The notes beneath the pieces were generated by a model. The model was not told the DNA's origin and did no database searches. It saw only the letters and a program-made list of their open reading frames with translations. Shown here piece after piece: positions 63,716 through 63,847 of a DNA stretch of 63,847 nt. Positions within the stretch are counted from its first letter, which is position 1, and every line of letters begins with the position of its first letter. Source of the stretch: an uncultured Prevotellaceae bacterium. Its GTDB lineage: Bacteria > Bacteroidota > Bacteroidia > Bacteroidales > Bacteroidaceae. The stretch lies in the NCBI GenBank assembly GCA_902786565.1, contig CADACW010000029.1, positions 1-63,847 on the forward strand. The letters run 5' to 3'. Both the position numbers and the translations under genes were made by a program.

Positions 63716-63847
63716 GATGCCTATGGCATCGGCTGCGCAAGCAGGGAAGGAAACAGAAAATACTTTACATCGCTAAGGGGAGGGTAAAGCGGACTCAGAG
63801 ATAAGTGCCTTTTATCTCGGAGATAAGTGCCTTTTATCTCGGAGATA
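63716..63847 (+). repeat. repeat family A, copy cut by the window end
   Basis: 63716-63797 matches the leader block 23131-23212 with four mismatches and no gap; the 22-bp units start at 63798 and 63820, and a third begins at 63842. Confidence 0.9.

Larger units (their letters stand above)
63400..63847. other. 448-bp noncoding, repeat-rich region at the window end
   Basis: Holds the SLC13 promoter, a family-B repeat (inverted), a cluster of small palindromes (CCGCC/GGCGG near 63588-63600; AGCCATT/AATGGCT at 63622-63638; GATGCCTATGGCATC at 63652-63666 and 63716-63730; GCCCC/GGGGC near 63700-63713) and a family-A block running off the edge. Confidence 0.75.

Overview
The window looks like a chromosomal segment from a Bacteroidota species, most likely a member of the Prevotellaceae. 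Three things point there. Nearly every transcription unit is preceded by the Bacteroidota promoter (TTTG, 19-21 bp, TAnnTTTG). The gene families are typical: FimB/Mfa2-like anchor, BspA-like LRR surface proteins, surface proteins ending in an IYNLxGQ...GKKVVK tail, an SLC13 transporter, DUF349, and an ABC-F protein. Short repeats of the kinds common in Prevotella-type genomes are scattered through it. No rRNA, tRNA, CRISPR array, integrase, transposase or phage gene was recognised.

Layout: (1) 1-5.3 kb: a minus-strand operon (isochorismatase-like, DUF3795, CatA-like acetyltransferase cut by the window edge) whose promoter replaces the 3' half of an ECF sigma gene; then a LiaF-like/outer-membrane-barrel fusion divergent from a membrane LytTR regulator. 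(2) 5.4-16 kb: a GH13 enzyme flanked by inverted copies of an interspersed repeat, a TPR/PstS-like pair, pgeF, an MNT/HEPN pair, groESL, gpsA and a VanX-like dipeptidase. (3) 16.3-22.8 kb: a lipoprotein and two adjacent sensor kinases with periplasmic solute-binding domains; the upstream one has lost its phospho-acceptor His. (4) 22.8-31 kb: repeat-rich spacer, lysS, a four-gene cassette of exported proteins ending in an LRR-caspase protein, and a divergent RluA-type pseudouridine synthase. (5) 31-43.4 kb: a BspA-like/dockerin protein, corA with a possible leader-peptide/attenuator region, a TolC-HlyD-permease-permease export operon, DUF349 and thyA. (6) 43.4-58 kb: mfd, a FimB-like lipoprotein, regulatory-looking repeat arrays, a DUF4377 lipoprotein, two large surface proteins, and a PIN/RHH toxin-antitoxin module inserted into the upstream region of the largest one. 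(7) 58-63.8 kb: TGS-nucleoside kinase, ABC-F ATPase preceded by a 7-bp repeat tract, SLC13 anion transporter, and a palindrome-rich repeat region.

The candidates I consider most worth following are: the exported caspase/DUF4384/barrel cassette (25.3-29.3 kb); the kinase/pseudokinase pair (17.2-22.8 kb); the corA leader peptide followed by a terminator-like hairpin (35.3-35.4 kb); the PIN/RHH insertion bounded by a 70-bp direct repeat of the host gene's own 5' end (57.1-57.9 kb); and a recurring architecture of short intergenic tandem arrays with a 21-22 bp period but unrelated sequences. All functional statements come from reading the sequence and from family knowledge; no database search was run.
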